Source of the DNA: Osedax fenrisi
Lineage: Eukaryota > Annelida > Polychaeta > Sabellida > Siboglinidae
Direction of reading: 5' to 3'
NCBI GenBank assembly: GCA_964019155.1
Contig: OZ025241.1
Coordinates: 57,503,363-57,567,362, forward strand
Length of the DNA stretch: 64,000 nucleotides
Position 1 is the first letter of the stretch. Each line of letters opens with the position of its first letter. The notes under the pieces are model-generated. The model saw nothing but the letters and a program-made list of their open reading frames with translations, was not told the DNA's origin and searched no databases. A program made the position numbers and the translations under genes. Positions 63,833-64,000 of this stretch are shown in pieces.

Positions 63833-64000
63833 AGTGAGTTTATGAACTCGAACTGATAATAATTCGTGAATAGATATAGAATAGAGGTAACGCAAGAAAA
63901 AACTGAATACAATATGCGTAATTTATCTGATATGAAATATATATGTGAATCTTTTAATATACTTCTAATCTAGGGTAAAATAGGTATTGTAGGTTTTAAA

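Overview
The window is AT-rich animal nuclear DNA. Genes are split into short exons by AT-rich introns full of simple repeats, and the coding content is metazoan: a TONSL orthologue, a C2H2/U1-type zinc-finger gene, a non-LTR retrotransposon of animal type, a tRNA-derived SINE and several MITEs. I see no bacterial features. The species cannot be named from the sequence; an invertebrate with a large, repeat-rich genome fits. All exons were found by reading translations, splice sites and phase continuity by hand. Domain and orthology statements rest on remembered family patterns, not on searches.

Region 1 (about 1.9-13.2 kb, minus strand) is one gene of eight recognisable exons whose phases join into about 903 codons with a stop. 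Its first coding exon has two classical SUMO-interacting motifs followed by a 42-bp coding minisatellite of 16 near-identical units, each with another SIM-like core. Later exons carry a U1/matrin-type zinc finger, Ser/Thr-rich linkers with more SIM-like stretches, and one canonical plus one degenerate C2H2 finger. A SUMO-binding nuclear scaffold is the inference.

Region 2 (13.3-23.9 kb) is intergenic or 5' intronic. It holds several apparently non-autonomous DNA transposons, a tandem array of about 120-146 bp units, a tRNA-derived SINE, a foldback element and small palindromes. A CRE-containing segment near 21.65 kb, with a minus-strand donor-like site, could be a shared promoter.

Region 3 (23.9-63.8 kb, plus strand, running off the right edge) is TONSL (Tonsoku-like), the partner of MMS22L in homologous recombination at stressed replication forks. 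About 34 exons cover TPRs, an acidic linker, ankyrin repeats with the histone H4 pocket signature, a disordered middle, a ubiquitin-like region and C-terminal leucine-rich repeats. The first TPR-coding exon(s) and the last LRR exon(s) were not found or lie outside. Its introns hold a MITE copy, a LINE 3' fragment, two further inverted-repeat elements, long triplet and minisatellite arrays, and a 5.1-kb retrotransposon in antisense.

That retrotransposon (54,229-59,341) has 15-bp target-site duplications, a 2A-like ribosome-skipping motif, four PHD-like fingers, APE endonuclease, reverse transcriptase and RNase H. It is broken by an in-frame stop and several frameshifts. Points most worth a second look: the SIM-repeat zinc-finger protein, the 2A/PHD retroelement, the excess of T at intron position +3, and a decayed duplicate of an LRR exon boundary.
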